Positions 8,521-16,668 of a stretch of 64,000 bases of DNA are shown piece by piece (the first letter of the stretch is position 1; the number at the start of each line of letters is the position of its first letter). The stretch lies in contig NZ_CP049143.1 in assembly GCF_011044495.1 (NCBI RefSeq), positions 6,262,001 through 6,326,000 on the forward strand, in the 5' to 3' direction. The notes beneath the pieces are model-generated. The model searched no databases and was not told the DNA's origin. It saw only the letters and a program-made list of their open reading frames with translations. Both the position numbers and the translations under genes were made by a program. This DNA comes from Roseimicrobium sp. ORNL1 (GTDB lineage Bacteria; Verrucomicrobiota; Verrucomicrobiia; Verrucomicrobiales; Verrucomicrobiaceae).

Positions 8521-10218
8521 ATGCCAGCCGCTCCCTCCAGGCTCAACCCGATCTTCCTGCGCCTCTACCGCGCCGGGATTCTCGTGGCCATCGCCTGGCT
8601 CATGCATACCCAGCACCGGTGGTTCATGGCGCAGGAGGGCAGCACCCTGGATCCGACGCGCCTCCGCGATTTCTTTCCCGCCGCGGCGTCGCTCGGCCCT
8701 CGTGATCCGGACACCGGCGTGCAACGTGTGCTGGACGGCTCCGGCGTGGTGCTGGGCATGGTGGCGCAGACTTCACCGCTCTCGGACAAGATCATCGGCT
8801 ACTCCGGTCCCACGAATACGCTGATCGCTTGTGATCCCCAGGGCAAGGTCATCGGCGTGCGTGTGCTACGCAGTGATGACACACCGGACCACATGGCGGA
8901 GATCATCCGCCACCGGGCTTTCTTCAATTCCTTCAAGGGACTCAAGCTCGGGGACACTACCAGTCGTCCCAAGATCGATGCAGTGAGCGGCGCCACCCTG
9001 ACCAGCACGGCGATTGCCGAAGGAGTGCTGAGGCGTCTCGGCCAGCCGGGAACTTCCCTGCGCTTCCCTGACGCGATCACGCTGGAGGAAGTGAAGGCCG
9101 TCGTACCTGAGGCGGCCACCCTCACCCCGGTAAAAGATCGCGCCGGCATCTTGGAAGTGAAGGATGCCTCCGGCAAAGTGCTCGCCCAGGTCACGCGCAC
9201 CTCCCCCGCGAGCGATGCCATCGTCGGCTACAAAGGTCCCGCGGATACACTGATGGTGCTGGATCCCACCGGAGAGAAGCTCGTGTCCATCCGCCTGAGG
9301 AAGAGTTTCGATACCAAGGACTATGTCGCAGACATGGCGGCGGATAGTTACTTCATGAGCCTCTTCAACGGCATGAGCGTGCAGAAGCTGGGAACGCTCG
9401 ACTTCAAAGAAGCGAAGGTGGAAGGCGTATCCGGCGCGACGGAAACAAGCTGGGCACTGGCCGAGGGATTGAAGCGTCGTGCCGCGCAGCTCGCCACGGC
9501 AGCCGTTCCTACACCACCATGGTACACCCACATCACATGGAAGGCGGCGGACTGGGGCATGCTGGTCGTGCTGGTGGTGTCACTGCTCATGACCTTCACC
9601 TCGCTGCGTGGGAAACGCTGGATGCGCTGGGTGCATCACGCGCTGCTCATCGGTTATGCAGGCCTCTTCAGTGGCGCCATGATCTCGCAGGGCCTCTTTG
9701 TCGGGTGGGCTCGGCATGGCGTGGCCTGGCAATCCGCACCGATGCTGGTGCTCGTGGCAGCCCTGGCATTGATCACTCCCTGGCTTTGGCGGCGCGGTTT
9801 CTACTGCCACCACTACTGTCCGCATGGCGCGTTGCAGCAGGTACTGGCGCATCGCTTGAAGTGGCAACTCAAGGTGCCGCACAAGCTCGGCAAGGCACTG
9901 GAACAGGTGCCGTGGCTGCTGCTCATCTTCATCCTCGTGGTCGCCATGTTCGGGCTGGAGGTGAATGTGAATGCGCTGGAGCCCTTTGATGCCTGGCTGA
10001 TCCGCGTCGCCGGTTGGGGCACCATCACGGTGGCCATTGTGGGTCTCGTGGCTTCGTTGTTCATCCCCATGGCGTACTGCCGCTATGGCTGCCCCACGGG
10101 CGCACTGCTCAAGTTTGTGCGCTATGCAGGCCATGGCGATGCTTTCGGCAAACGCGATGTGGCTGCGCTGGTACTGGTCGCTGCCGCCGTGGGCATGCTC
10201 TATCTCGCACGGATGTAG
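8521..10218 (+). CDS. NosR-like membrane flavoprotein: two FMN-binding domains plus 4Fe-4S polyferredoxin region
   Basis: A 565-residue membrane electron-transfer protein. After an N-terminal anchor (LYRAGILVAIAWLMH) come two FMN-binding domains of the NqrC/RnfG/NosR type. Each ends in a covalent-flavin site: DAVSGAT (about residues 153-159) and EGVSGAT (about 301-307). The first matches the ApbE target consensus DxxSGAT; the second has Glu for Asp. The C-terminal half has about six hydrophobic segments and two cysteine clusters, CHHYCPHGAL and CRYGCPTGALL, typical of the cytoplasmic NosR/NapH module. It probably moves electrons across the membrane to or from a periplasmic partner. The next gene encodes the flavin transferase needed to load it. 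No nitrous oxide reductase or other partner is in view. Start 8521 was chosen over 8443 because it places the anchor at the N-terminus. Confidence 0.88.
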   Translation: MPAAPSRLNPIFLRLYRAGILVAIAWLMHTQHRWFMAQEGSTLDPTRLRDFFPAAASLGPRDPDTGVQRVLDGSGVVLGMVAQTSPLSDKIIGYSGPTNTLIACDPQGKVIGVRVLRSDDTPDHMAEIIRHRAFFNSFKGLKLGDTTSRPKIDAVSGATLTSTAIAEGVLRRLGQPGTSLRFPDAITLEEVKAVVPEAATLTPVKDRAGILEVKDASGKVLAQVTRTSPASDAIVGYKGPADTLMVLDPTGEKLVSIRLRKSFDTKDYVADMAADSYFMSLFNGMSVQKLGTLDFKEAKVEGVSGATETSWALAEGLKRRAAQLATAAVPTPPWYTHITWKAADWGMLVVLVVSLLMTFTSLRGKRWMRWVHHALLIGYAGLFSGAMISQGLFVGWARHGVAWQSAPMLVLVAALALITPWLWRRGFYCHHYCPHGALQQVLAHRLKWQLKVPHKLGKALEQVPWLLLIFILVVAMFGLEVNVNALEPFDAWLIRVAGWGTITVAIVGLVASLFIPMAYCRYGCPTGALLKFVRYAGHGDAFGKRDVAALVLVAAAVGMLYLARM

Positions 10219-10251
10219 GATCGAGTGGAAGTAGTGCGCAGCCAACCGACC

Positions 10252-11241
10252 ATGCTCCGTGGACGCAAGTTTCTAAAGCTGATCATCATGACGGTCACCA
10301 TGACCGTGGTGCTGTTCCTGATTCCTGACTGTCCCCAGGACAAACGCCTGCCCGAAGCCAGCGGTCCCACCATGGGCACCACATGGCACCTCACCCTCGC
10401 GAAGGGCGACACACGCACGGCATCCGAGATGGTGCAATCACGCCTGGATGCACTGGAGTCGATGTTCACCAACTGGCGTGAGGACTCCGCCGTCTCCCGC
10501 TTCAATGCATCTCGCACGACCGAGTGGCAGCCAGTGCCACGTGAGCTGGCAGAAGTGATGATCTACGCGCAACGCCTCAGCAAAGAGACGAACGGCGCGT
10601 TTGACGTGACCGTGTCACCACTCATCGAGCTGTGGGGATTCGGCGTGAAAAAATCCACGCATTCCATCCCCTCTGACGAAGCCATTACCACGGAGATGGC
10701 CCGTGTCGGCTGGCAGAAGGTGGAAGTGAAGCAGGATCCTCCCATGCTGCGCAAGACTCAGGCGGATGTGGAAATCAACGTCGCTGGATTGGTGGAAGGT
10801 TATGCGGTCGATGATGTGGTGAAGCGCCTCCGCAAGGCGGGGCACACGGACTTCCTCCTCGATGTGGGTGGCGAACTCTTCGCCATTGGGTTGAAGCCGG
10901 ATGGCACGCCGTGGCAGGTGGGCGTGCAACAGCCTGACGCAGAAAAAGGCGTGGTGACAGGAGCGGTGGCACTGCAGGACAAGGCACTCTCCACCTCTGG
11001 CACCTATCAGCAGTTCTTCGAAGTGAACGGCAAACGCTACCCTCACGTGCTGGATGCACGCACGGGTCGCCCGGTGACTCACTCACTGGTTTCGGTATCC
11101 GTGATTTCCGACTCCTGCTTTGAAGCAGATTCGTGGACCACGGCCCTGCTCATTCTCGGGCTGAAGGAAGGAAAAGAAACCGCCACACGGCTTGGGATTG
11201 ACGCCCTGTTCATCGAGGAAGCAGACGCGCATCCCCGGTAA
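10252..11241 (+). CDS. apbE: FAD:protein FMN transferase (ApbE family)
   Basis: About 329 residues. ApbE enzymes attach FMN from FAD to a Thr/Ser of the D-x-x-S/T-G-A-T motif in partner proteins, outside the cytoplasmic membrane. Family segments visible are TMGTTWHLTL, ETNGAFDVTVSPLIELWGFG, the core VEINVAGLVEGYAVDDVV, LLDVGGELFAIG, and the HVLDARTGRPV / SCFEADSWTTALLILG metal-binding end. An N-terminal hydrophobic segment (LIIMTVTMTVVLFLI) anchors or exports it. I prefer ATG 10252 over GTG 10225. It follows the FMN-binding protein gene by 33 bases, so enzyme and substrate are almost certainly one operon. Length is normal for the family. Confidence 0.93.
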   Translation: MLRGRKFLKLIIMTVTMTVVLFLIPDCPQDKRLPEASGPTMGTTWHLTLAKGDTRTASEMVQSRLDALESMFTNWREDSAVSRFNASRTTEWQPVPRELAEVMIYAQRLSKETNGAFDVTVSPLIELWGFGVKKSTHSIPSDEAITTEMARVGWQKVEVKQDPPMLRKTQADVEINVAGLVEGYAVDDVVKRLRKAGHTDFLLDVGGELFAIGLKPDGTPWQVGVQQPDAEKGVVTGAVALQDKALSTSGTYQQFFEVNGKRYPHVLDARTGRPVTHSLVSVSVISDSCFEADSWTTALLILGLKEGKETATRLGIDALFIEEADAHPR

Positions 11242-11294
11242 GAGCACTGGTCAGATGCATTGACGTCCGGTGGATTTTCGCTACGGAACCTTCA

Positions 11295-11882
11295 GTGAGC
11301 GAAGCCCCCAAAGAACCGTCCAAAGAAGCATCCGTCGTCGCGCCCGATTCCACGCAAACAGCCGGAGGAATCCTCAAGGAAGCCCGCGCCCGGCAGACGC
11401 TGGACAAGGATTGGGACCCCATCTCGCCACCGCCCATTGATGGCGTGTACGTGAAGGATGTGAAGAACGTCATCTACCGCGGCGGCGTGCTCACGGAACT
11501 CTACCGGCCGGAGTGGTTTGCCGGGGAAGCCTTCCCCATCGGCCATGTGGTGCACGTCTCACTGCTGCCCGGGCTGGTGACGCAGTGGCACTGCCACCAC
11601 GTGCAGCGAGACATCGTTTTTCCCGTGAGAGGCTTTCTCCGCATCGGCCTGTACGATGCGCGTCAGGACTCCCCCACCCTGGGCAAGTCCTTTGCCATGA
11701 ACTTCAATCTGCACCGTCCCCGGTACCTGCACATCCCACCCGGGGTGTGGCATTCCTTGAAGAACGTCGGCACAGACGAGGCCGTTTACATCGTGCTCAA
11801 TGATGTGCCCTTCGAGTACGAGAACCCCGATGACTGGACGCTTGCCCAAGATTCCCCCGCGCTTCCGTCAGGATTGCTGTAG
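11295..11882 (+). CDS. cupin-fold protein related to dTDP-4-dehydrorhamnose 3,5-epimerase
   Basis: A 195-residue protein starting with GTG 11295. The N-terminal ~35 residues are low-complexity (Ser/Lys/Glu/Ala). The rest is a cupin/RmlC-like beta barrel: TELYRPEWF, the metal-type histidine cluster QWHCHHVQRDIVFPVRG, FNLHRPRYLHIPPGVWHSL, and EAVYIVLNDVPFEYENPDDW. The last segment is characteristic of RmlC-type epimerases, which act on nucleotide-activated sugars. The substrate here is unknown. It follows apbE by 53 bases and precedes an aldolase and a glycosyltransferase, so a role in surface saccharide metabolism is reasonable (inference). Confidence 0.78.
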   Translation: MSEAPKEPSKEASVVAPDSTQTAGGILKEARARQTLDKDWDPISPPPIDGVYVKDVKNVIYRGGVLTELYRPEWFAGEAFPIGHVVHVSLLPGLVTQWHCHHVQRDIVFPVRGFLRIGLYDARQDSPTLGKSFAMNFNLHRPRYLHIPPGVWHSLKNVGTDEAVYIVLNDVPFEYENPDDWTLAQDSPALPSGLL

Positions 11883-11911
11883 ATTATTGAGAAGATCTGC
11901 CAACACACCGC

Positions 11912-12766
11912 ATGCCAGCTCTCCCAGAACCGCGCGTCGCAGCGCCCCCATTCACGCTGACCTTGCTGACCAAGGACACGGCGTGGGCGGCGGCGGCTGA
12001 TGCCGCCGGGGTGACGCGTGTGGGAATCGACATCGAGCGCATGGGCAAGATCCAGCGTCAGGGCATGGTCTATGATGCGCGCATTTCTGACCACACGCTG
12101 GCGGACTTGATCCCCATCGCCAGGGTACTGCACCACGCACGCGCGTTTGTGCGCCTCAATCCTCTTCATTCAAGGACGCGCGAGGAGGTGGAGCGGGCTC
12201 TGCACGCGGGTGCGGGTTCCTTGATGCTGCCACAGTTTCACAATGCCAGCGAGGCACGGGAGTTTGTGGGCATGGTGGCAGGACGCGCAGAAACGCTGCT
12301 GCTGCTGGAGACGAAAGAGTGCCTCGAGGATTTGGATGCCATCTTCGCCATCGCCGAAGTAGATGAAGTGATGGTCGGGCTCAATGATCTCAGCCTGGCT
12401 GTCGGCATGCGGCACCCCATGCAACTGGTGGCTTCGCCAGTGCTGGATGACATCGCTGCCCGTGCGAGGAAGGCAGGACGTGCCTTTGGGTTTGGCGGCG
12501 TGGCCAGTCCGGAAGTTGCGGACTCGGTTCCTGTGCCACCAGATCTGGTGCTGGCCCGTCATGCCGCGTTGGGCTCCCACTCCGCGTGGCTTGCCCGGAG
12601 TTTCCACAAGCAATTTACTCCAAACACCTTCGGCGATGCGTTGCGCAGACTGCAATCTCGGCTGAATTTCTGGTTCACACGTTCGAAGGATCACGTGGAG
12701 GATGCAGGCAGGGAGCTGCGCGAGCATCTCCAGGGCCTGTACTTGCATGGGTCGTCCCGGTCGTGA
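11912..12766 (+). CDS. HpcH/HpaI aldolase / citrate lyase-type protein
   Basis: 284 residues with the phosphoenolpyruvate/pyruvate-barrel pattern: GVTRVGIDIERMGK, ARAFVRLNPLHS (substrate-binding Arg), GAGSLMLPQFHNASEA, LLLLETKECLED (metal-binding Glu), and DEVMVGLNDLSLAVGM. Members are class II aldolases or citrate-lyase beta-like lyases that make or split C-C bonds next to pyruvate or acetyl units. The substrate cannot be told from sequence. The C-terminal ~50 residues (NTFGDALRRLQSRLNFWF...) go beyond the barrel. Its stop codon overlaps the GTG start of the glycosyltransferase (GTGA, 12763-12766), implying translational coupling. Confidence 0.8.
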   Translation: MPALPEPRVAAPPFTLTLLTKDTAWAAAADAAGVTRVGIDIERMGKIQRQGMVYDARISDHTLADLIPIARVLHHARAFVRLNPLHSRTREEVERALHAGAGSLMLPQFHNASEAREFVGMVAGRAETLLLLETKECLEDLDAIFAIAEVDEVMVGLNDLSLAVGMRHPMQLVASPVLDDIAARARKAGRAFGFGGVASPEVADSVPVPPDLVLARHAALGSHSAWLARSFHKQFTPNTFGDALRRLQSRLNFWFTRSKDHVEDAGRELREHLQGLYLHGSSRS

Positions 12767-13704
12767 CACCGCACTTCGTCACCTATTTCGACTCACACTA
12801 CGCGGCGCAGGGCATCGCCATGCTGCAGTCGCTCCGCACCTGGTGCCCCGGTGCCGCCGTCACCGTGCTGTGTCTTGATGACACCATGCTCCACATCTTG
12901 CGTACCTGGTTTCCCTGTGGCGTGAAGTCGCTGACCATCGCCCAGATACTGGAGCTTGAATCCAGGTTGGTGGAGTTGCAGGCCTCGCGCACGCCGTGGG
13001 AATTCTATGCGACAACGAAGCCGCTGGTCATTCGTCATGTGATGGAGGCTGAAGTGGTGCCGGATGACTGGGTGGCATTTCTGGATGCGGACACGTATTT
13101 TTTCTCAAGCCCGCGCGAGGCCTTTGCCGAGATTCCCGCACACGCATCCACGGTGCTGAGCCCGCATCGATTCAGCCACGAGAATAGCGAGTTGGAGAAG
13201 TACGGCACCTACAACGCCGGCTTCGGACTCTGGCGTCACGATGCCCTGGGCAAGGCCGTGCTGGCAGACTGGACCGCGCGCTGTCTGGAGTGGTGCTTCA
13301 ATCGCGTGGAAGATGGCCGGTTCATGAACCAGGCGTATCTCAATGCATGGCCTCAGGAACATGAGGGCGTGATGGTGCTCACGCATCCGGGCTTCAACCT
13401 GGCTCCCTGGAACCTGGGGGGCCATGTGCTGCAGCAATCGCCCGAAGGCATGCAGGTCGACGAGGAACCTCTTGTATTCTTCCACTTCAGCAGTGTCTCG
13501 CGCAGGGACTGCGGCACCTGGCAGACCTTCTACACGAATCCAGAGATGAGCCAGTGCACCGTTCTGGATGGCATCTACGAGCCCTACCTGCGGCAGCTTG
13601 AGATCATTTCAGAACGTTTGATGCGCAAGCACGGGATTGCTGGTGTGGGCACCCAGCGCAAGGTGGACCCAACCACGCCCATGCTTGTGCTCCGCTCACC
13701 TTGA
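12763..13704 (+). CDS. glycosyltransferase with DAD motif
   Basis: About 313 residues from GTG 12763, which overlaps the previous stop by four bases. The N-terminus HFVTYFDSHYAAQGIAMLQS is the usual opening of GT8-like and related GT-A transferases. WVAFLDADTYFF holds the D-x-D metal/nucleotide-sugar motif, YNAGFGLWRH is the acceptor-side segment, and FMNQAYLNAWP follows, with a late FFHFSSVS segment that may supply the C-terminal histidine. No signal or membrane span, so cytosolic or peripheral. Probably adds a hexose to a cell-surface or storage acceptor; the acceptor is unknown. The upstream cupin and aldolase genes may supply or modify the sugar (inference). Confidence 0.83.
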   Translation: MTPHFVTYFDSHYAAQGIAMLQSLRTWCPGAAVTVLCLDDTMLHILRTWFPCGVKSLTIAQILELESRLVELQASRTPWEFYATTKPLVIRHVMEAEVVPDDWVAFLDADTYFFSSPREAFAEIPAHASTVLSPHRFSHENSELEKYGTYNAGFGLWRHDALGKAVLADWTARCLEWCFNRVEDGRFMNQAYLNAWPQEHEGVMVLTHPGFNLAPWNLGGHVLQQSPEGMQVDEEPLVFFHFSSVSRRDCGTWQTFYTNPEMSQCTVLDGIYEPYLRQLEIISERLMRKHGIAGVGTQRKVDPTTPMLVLRSP

Positions 13705-13782
13705 GATATCACATCTTCTTGGAAGGATTCTTCACCTAAGGAAGGCTGGCGCTTTCGCGTAAACTTTGGAAGAATCCCCGCC

Positions 13783-14982
13783 ATGAACACGCGACGCGAT
13801 TTTCTCAAGACGTCCACCACGGCCCTGGCAGCCACGATGTCCGCCAAGACCGCCTTCGGCTCCCAGGCAAACAGCCGCATCAAAGTCGGCATGGTGGGCT
13901 GCGGCGGGCGAGGCACGATGATTGCCAAGATGTTCCTGGAAAACGGCTACTTCGAAATCGGCGGCGCGGCGGATTACTTCGAGGACAAGGCGGCGACGGT
14001 GGCCAGGTCCTTCCAGCTTGGTAAGGAGAAGGTCTTCACCGGCCTGCAGTGCGTGGAAAAGATGATCGCGCAGGGAGGCGTGGATGCGGTAGCCATCATC
14101 AGCCCGCCCTACTTCCACCCGGCCCAGGCGAAGGCGGCTGTGGAAGCTGGCCTGCATGTGTACCTCGCGAAGCCCATGGCCGTGGATGTGCCGGGCGTGC
14201 AGAGCATCGAAGCCAGTGGCAAGGCGGCTCGCGAGAAGAAAAAAGTTTTCCTCATCGATTTTCAGACACGCACGGACGCCTTTTTCATGGAAGCCCTGCA
14301 GCGCGTGCACAAGGGTGCCCTCGGTGACCTCGCGTTTGGCGAGGCCAAGTACATGTCTGGCCGCCTCGGCGCGAAGGGTGATGACAAGACACCGGAAGGC
14401 CGCCTGCAGAACTGGGTCTTCTGGAAGGGACTCAGTGGTGACATCGTGGTGGAGCAGAACATCCACACGCTGGACATGATGGCCTGGGCCTTCGGCAACA
14501 AGGGACCTCTCAAGGTCACCGGTACCTGCGCCCGCCGCTCGCGTGTGGACGTCGGCGATTGCAATGACACCTTCACCTCCTTCATCGAGTACCCGAATCA
14601 AGTCGGGGTCACCTTCGCCTCACGCCAGTTTGAAGCCTTCGGAGCACCGGGCGGCATCACCTTTGATCTGTATGGCAACAAGGGCGCGCTCTTCAGCGAA
14701 TACGGTGGCAACGTCATGATCCGTGGTGGAAAGGAATCCTTCTACCGCGGTGGTGCGAACAAGGAACTCTACCGCTCCGGCATCAGCGAGAACATGACTG
14801 CCTTTCACAAAGCCATCAGTTCGGGAGACACCAGCAATCCCACGATCGAGCCGAGCATCACCAGCAACCTTACCGCCATCATGGTGCGACTCGCGGCCTA
14901 CGGCGGAAAGACCGTGACGTGGGACGAGGTGCTGGCAAATAAGGACGTGATGGCGGTGAACCTGGAAGGCCTGCAATCATGA
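13783..14982 (+). CDS. Tat-exported Gfo/Idh/MocA family oxidoreductase
   Basis: 399 residues. The N-terminus carries a twin-arginine signal (TRRDFLKTSTTALAATM). It is followed by a Rossmann fold (IKVGMVGCGGRGTMIAKMF), the AVAIISPPYFHPAQAKAAVE helix, and the family motif at HVYLAKPMAVDVPG (the usual EKP Lys appears as AKP). A C-terminal GFO_IDH_MocA domain follows (NWVFWKGLSGDIVVEQNIH). Members are NAD(P)-dependent sugar or inositol dehydrogenases; exported ones are abundant in Verrucomicrobia and Planctomycetes. Its stop overlaps the next start (ATGA, 14979-14982), so the pair with the exported TIM-barrel isomerase is translationally coupled and probably works on one sugar. Confidence 0.92.
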   Translation: MNTRRDFLKTSTTALAATMSAKTAFGSQANSRIKVGMVGCGGRGTMIAKMFLENGYFEIGGAADYFEDKAATVARSFQLGKEKVFTGLQCVEKMIAQGGVDAVAIISPPYFHPAQAKAAVEAGLHVYLAKPMAVDVPGVQSIEASGKAAREKKKVFLIDFQTRTDAFFMEALQRVHKGALGDLAFGEAKYMSGRLGAKGDDKTPEGRLQNWVFWKGLSGDIVVEQNIHTLDMMAWAFGNKGPLKVTGTCARRSRVDVGDCNDTFTSFIEYPNQVGVTFASRQFEAFGAPGGITFDLYGNKGALFSEYGGNVMIRGGKESFYRGGANKELYRSGISENMTAFHKAISSGDTSNPTIEPSITSNLTAIMVRLAAYGGKTVTWDEVLANKDVMAVNLEGLQS

Positions 14983-15860
14983 GACGCCGTCACTTTCTCA
15001 AATCCGCTGCAGTCGCGACCGCGGCTGCGCTGCCAGCAGTGGGACTTCCCGCCTTTTCCCAAGGCGCGGAAGAGCCGAAGAAGTGCAAGCTCCTCGGCAT
15101 CGGCGCCTGTGACTGGACACTGAAACTCGCCGCGAACACCGAGTCACTCGACCTGGCCAAGCGCATCGGACTCGATGGCGTGCAGGTGGACTTCGGCCAC
15201 GAGGTGCAGGCGAATGGCAAGCTTCCCCTGCACGATGAGAAGCTGCAGGAGGCCTTCCTTGCCAAATCCGCCGAGACCGGAGTGAAAGTCCCCTCCCTCG
15301 CCCTCGGCGTGCTCAATCGTGTGGCCTACAAGAATGACGAGAACGCGAAGCAGTGGGTGCTGGACAGCATGCCCGTCGCCAAGCGCCTGAAGACGCCGGT
15401 GGTGCTGCTCGCCTTCTTCGGCAATGGCGATCTGCGCAATGACGAGCCCGGCATCGAGGCGGTGATCGCTCGATTGAAGGAACTCGCGCCGCGTGCCGAG
15501 GAGGCTGGCATCGTCTACGGCATCGAGTCCTGGCTGAAGGCCGAGGTGCTGGAGCGCATGCTCGACGCGGTGAAGTCCCCCTCCATCAAGGTGTATTATG
15601 ATGTAGGGAACATGCACAAGGAGTCGGAGGACATCCACGCCGCGGTGCGCCGCCTGGGCCGGGAGCGCATCTGCGAATTCCACGCGAAGGACTACGACGA
15701 CCTGTATGGCAAGGGCTCCATCGACTTTGCCAAGGTGCGGGCGGACATGGACGCCATCGGCTACACCGGGTGGATTCACATTGAGGGCGTAAAAATCCCC
15801 CATGGCGTAGAAGAAGACATCCGGTATGATGTAGAATACTTGCGCAAAACGTTTGCTTAA
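14979..15860 (+). CDS. Tat-exported sugar phosphate isomerase/epimerase-type TIM barrel
   Basis: 293 residues with an N-terminal RR signal (MRRRHFLKSAAVATAAALPA) and an AP-endonuclease-2 / xylose-isomerase-like barrel. I see LAKRIGLDGVQVDFGHE, TGVKVPSLALGVLN, AGIVYGIESWLKAEVLE (Glu metal ligand), IKVYYDVGNMHKE (Asp/Asn/His), ICEFHAKDYDD and GYTGWIHIEGVKIPHG. Family members interconvert ketoses and aldoses or epimerise sugars. The four-base overlap with the oxidoreductase gene makes this a coupled two-gene operon; such pairs are common in sugar or inositol catabolism. Substrate not determinable from sequence. Confidence 0.9.
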   Translation: MRRRHFLKSAAVATAAALPAVGLPAFSQGAEEPKKCKLLGIGACDWTLKLAANTESLDLAKRIGLDGVQVDFGHEVQANGKLPLHDEKLQEAFLAKSAETGVKVPSLALGVLNRVAYKNDENAKQWVLDSMPVAKRLKTPVVLLAFFGNGDLRNDEPGIEAVIARLKELAPRAEEAGIVYGIESWLKAEVLERMLDAVKSPSIKVYYDVGNMHKESEDIHAAVRRLGRERICEFHAKDYDDLYGKGSIDFAKVRADMDAIGYTGWIHIEGVKIPHGVEEDIRYDVEYLRKTFA

Positions 15861-15865
15861 GATAT

Positions 15866-16027
15866 GTTAATTAATTAACCGGGCCATGCACGCTGAACCC
15901 TTCACACCACCTACGCACGCGAGGAATATTCGCGACCGAAGGGGTGTGCCGGAGTTCCTCCAAGGACGATTGCACCGCCAAATCATTGTTCGATCGAACA
16001 GGGAAACCTCAAAACACGGTTTAAACC
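15866..16027. promoter_or_regulatory. series of perfect short palindromes upstream of the RHH gene
   Basis: Three perfect palindromes lie in this gap: GTTAATTAATTAAC at 15866-15879 (14 bp), GTTCGATCGAAC at 15988-15999 (12 bp) and GGTTTAAACC at 16018-16027 (10 bp). Together with the hairpin at 16078-16115 they form an unusual concentration of dyads ahead of a ribbon-helix-helix gene and may be its operator sites. Confidence 0.5.
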
Positions 16028-16077
16028 CGGCCAAAACGGGATAAAAACAGGGGATTATTATTGACCCATGTTAAGAA

Positions 16078-16115
16078 CAAGGTTAAAACTCGGTCGTCAC
16101 CGGGTCTTAACCTTG
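16078..16115. promoter_or_regulatory. 38-base inverted repeat just before the RHH start codon
   Basis: Arms 16078-16094 and 16099-16115 match at 15 of 17 positions, including perfect CAAGGTTAA/TTAACCTTG ends and CGGT/ACCG inner ends around a CGTC loop. A TTGACC (16061-16066) lies 16 bases ahead of TTAAAA (16083-16088), so a promoter -10 could fall in the left arm. Either an operator for autoregulation or an mRNA hairpin near the ribosome site. Confidence 0.55.
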
Positions 16116-16123
16116 CCGAAATC

Positions 16124-16357
16124 ATGGCGCGCCCCTCCAACACTGTTGAATCCCTGAGCATGACCATCACGGTCACGCCTCAGATGAAGCAGTATCTCGA
16201 GGACCTCGTTGTGAAAGGTCTCTATGGCTCCAGTCCTGCGGAAATCGTGCGCAACATGGTGCAGAAATGCGTCCGTGAGCACATTGCCGAGAAGGACATC
16301 AAGGAGCGCGAATGGAGGCTGAACGGCGAAGGAAAGTTAGAGCTGGTGAGGGACTAG
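16124..16357 (+). CDS. small ribbon-helix-helix-type protein
   Basis: 77 residues from ATG 16124. The middle reads as a beta strand followed by two helices (SLSMTITVTPQMKQYLEDLV, then GSSPAEIVRNMVQKCVREHI), the shape of CopG/Arc/MetJ-type DNA-binding dimers. The longer frame to TTG 16061 would run through the palindromic leader and is unlikely. Such proteins usually repress their own promoters or serve as antitoxins; the dense palindromes upstream favour autoregulation. No toxin-like gene follows; the next frame encodes a 62-residue acidic protein 27 bases later. Confidence 0.78.
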   Translation: MARPSNTVESLSMTITVTPQMKQYLEDLVVKGLYGSSPAEIVRNMVQKCVREHIAEKDIKEREWRLNGEGKLELVRD

Positions 16358-16384
16358 AAGTAAACAGCCCACCCCAACACCGCC

Positions 16385-16573
16385 ATGTTCAACAAGCCCA
16401 CCATGACCGATGCCGAGTGCTCTCCCTGGCCTCCCGTTTTGTGGTTCACGCCGGAAGTCCAATCAGGCATCAAGGCCGCTGCGGATCTCGCCTTCGGGCC
16501 TGAATCCAGCGACATCGATCACGAAGTGCCTGCCCACGATTTCCTGGGCGAGGACGACCTGATCATTGAGTAG
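16385..16573 (+). CDS. small acidic hypothetical protein
   Basis: 62 residues starting ATG 16385, 27 bases behind the RHH gene. Trp/Pro-rich start (SPWPPVLWFTPEVQSGIKA) and an acidic end (DHEVPAHDFLGEDDLIIE). No family recognised. The close spacing suggests co-transcription with the RHH gene; it could be a partner of that protein. Coding status is supported only by length, composition and position. Confidence 0.45.
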   Translation: MFNKPTMTDAECSPWPPVLWFTPEVQSGIKAAADLAFGPESSDIDHEVPAHDFLGEDDLIIE

Positions 16574-16668
16574 TCGGAAAAACTGGTTTCGTCCTGCGTC
16601 TTGAATGACGCCGCGTTGATCACATTCCGGCTTGTCAGCCGCACGGTGCTGCCCATGATGGCAGCTCC

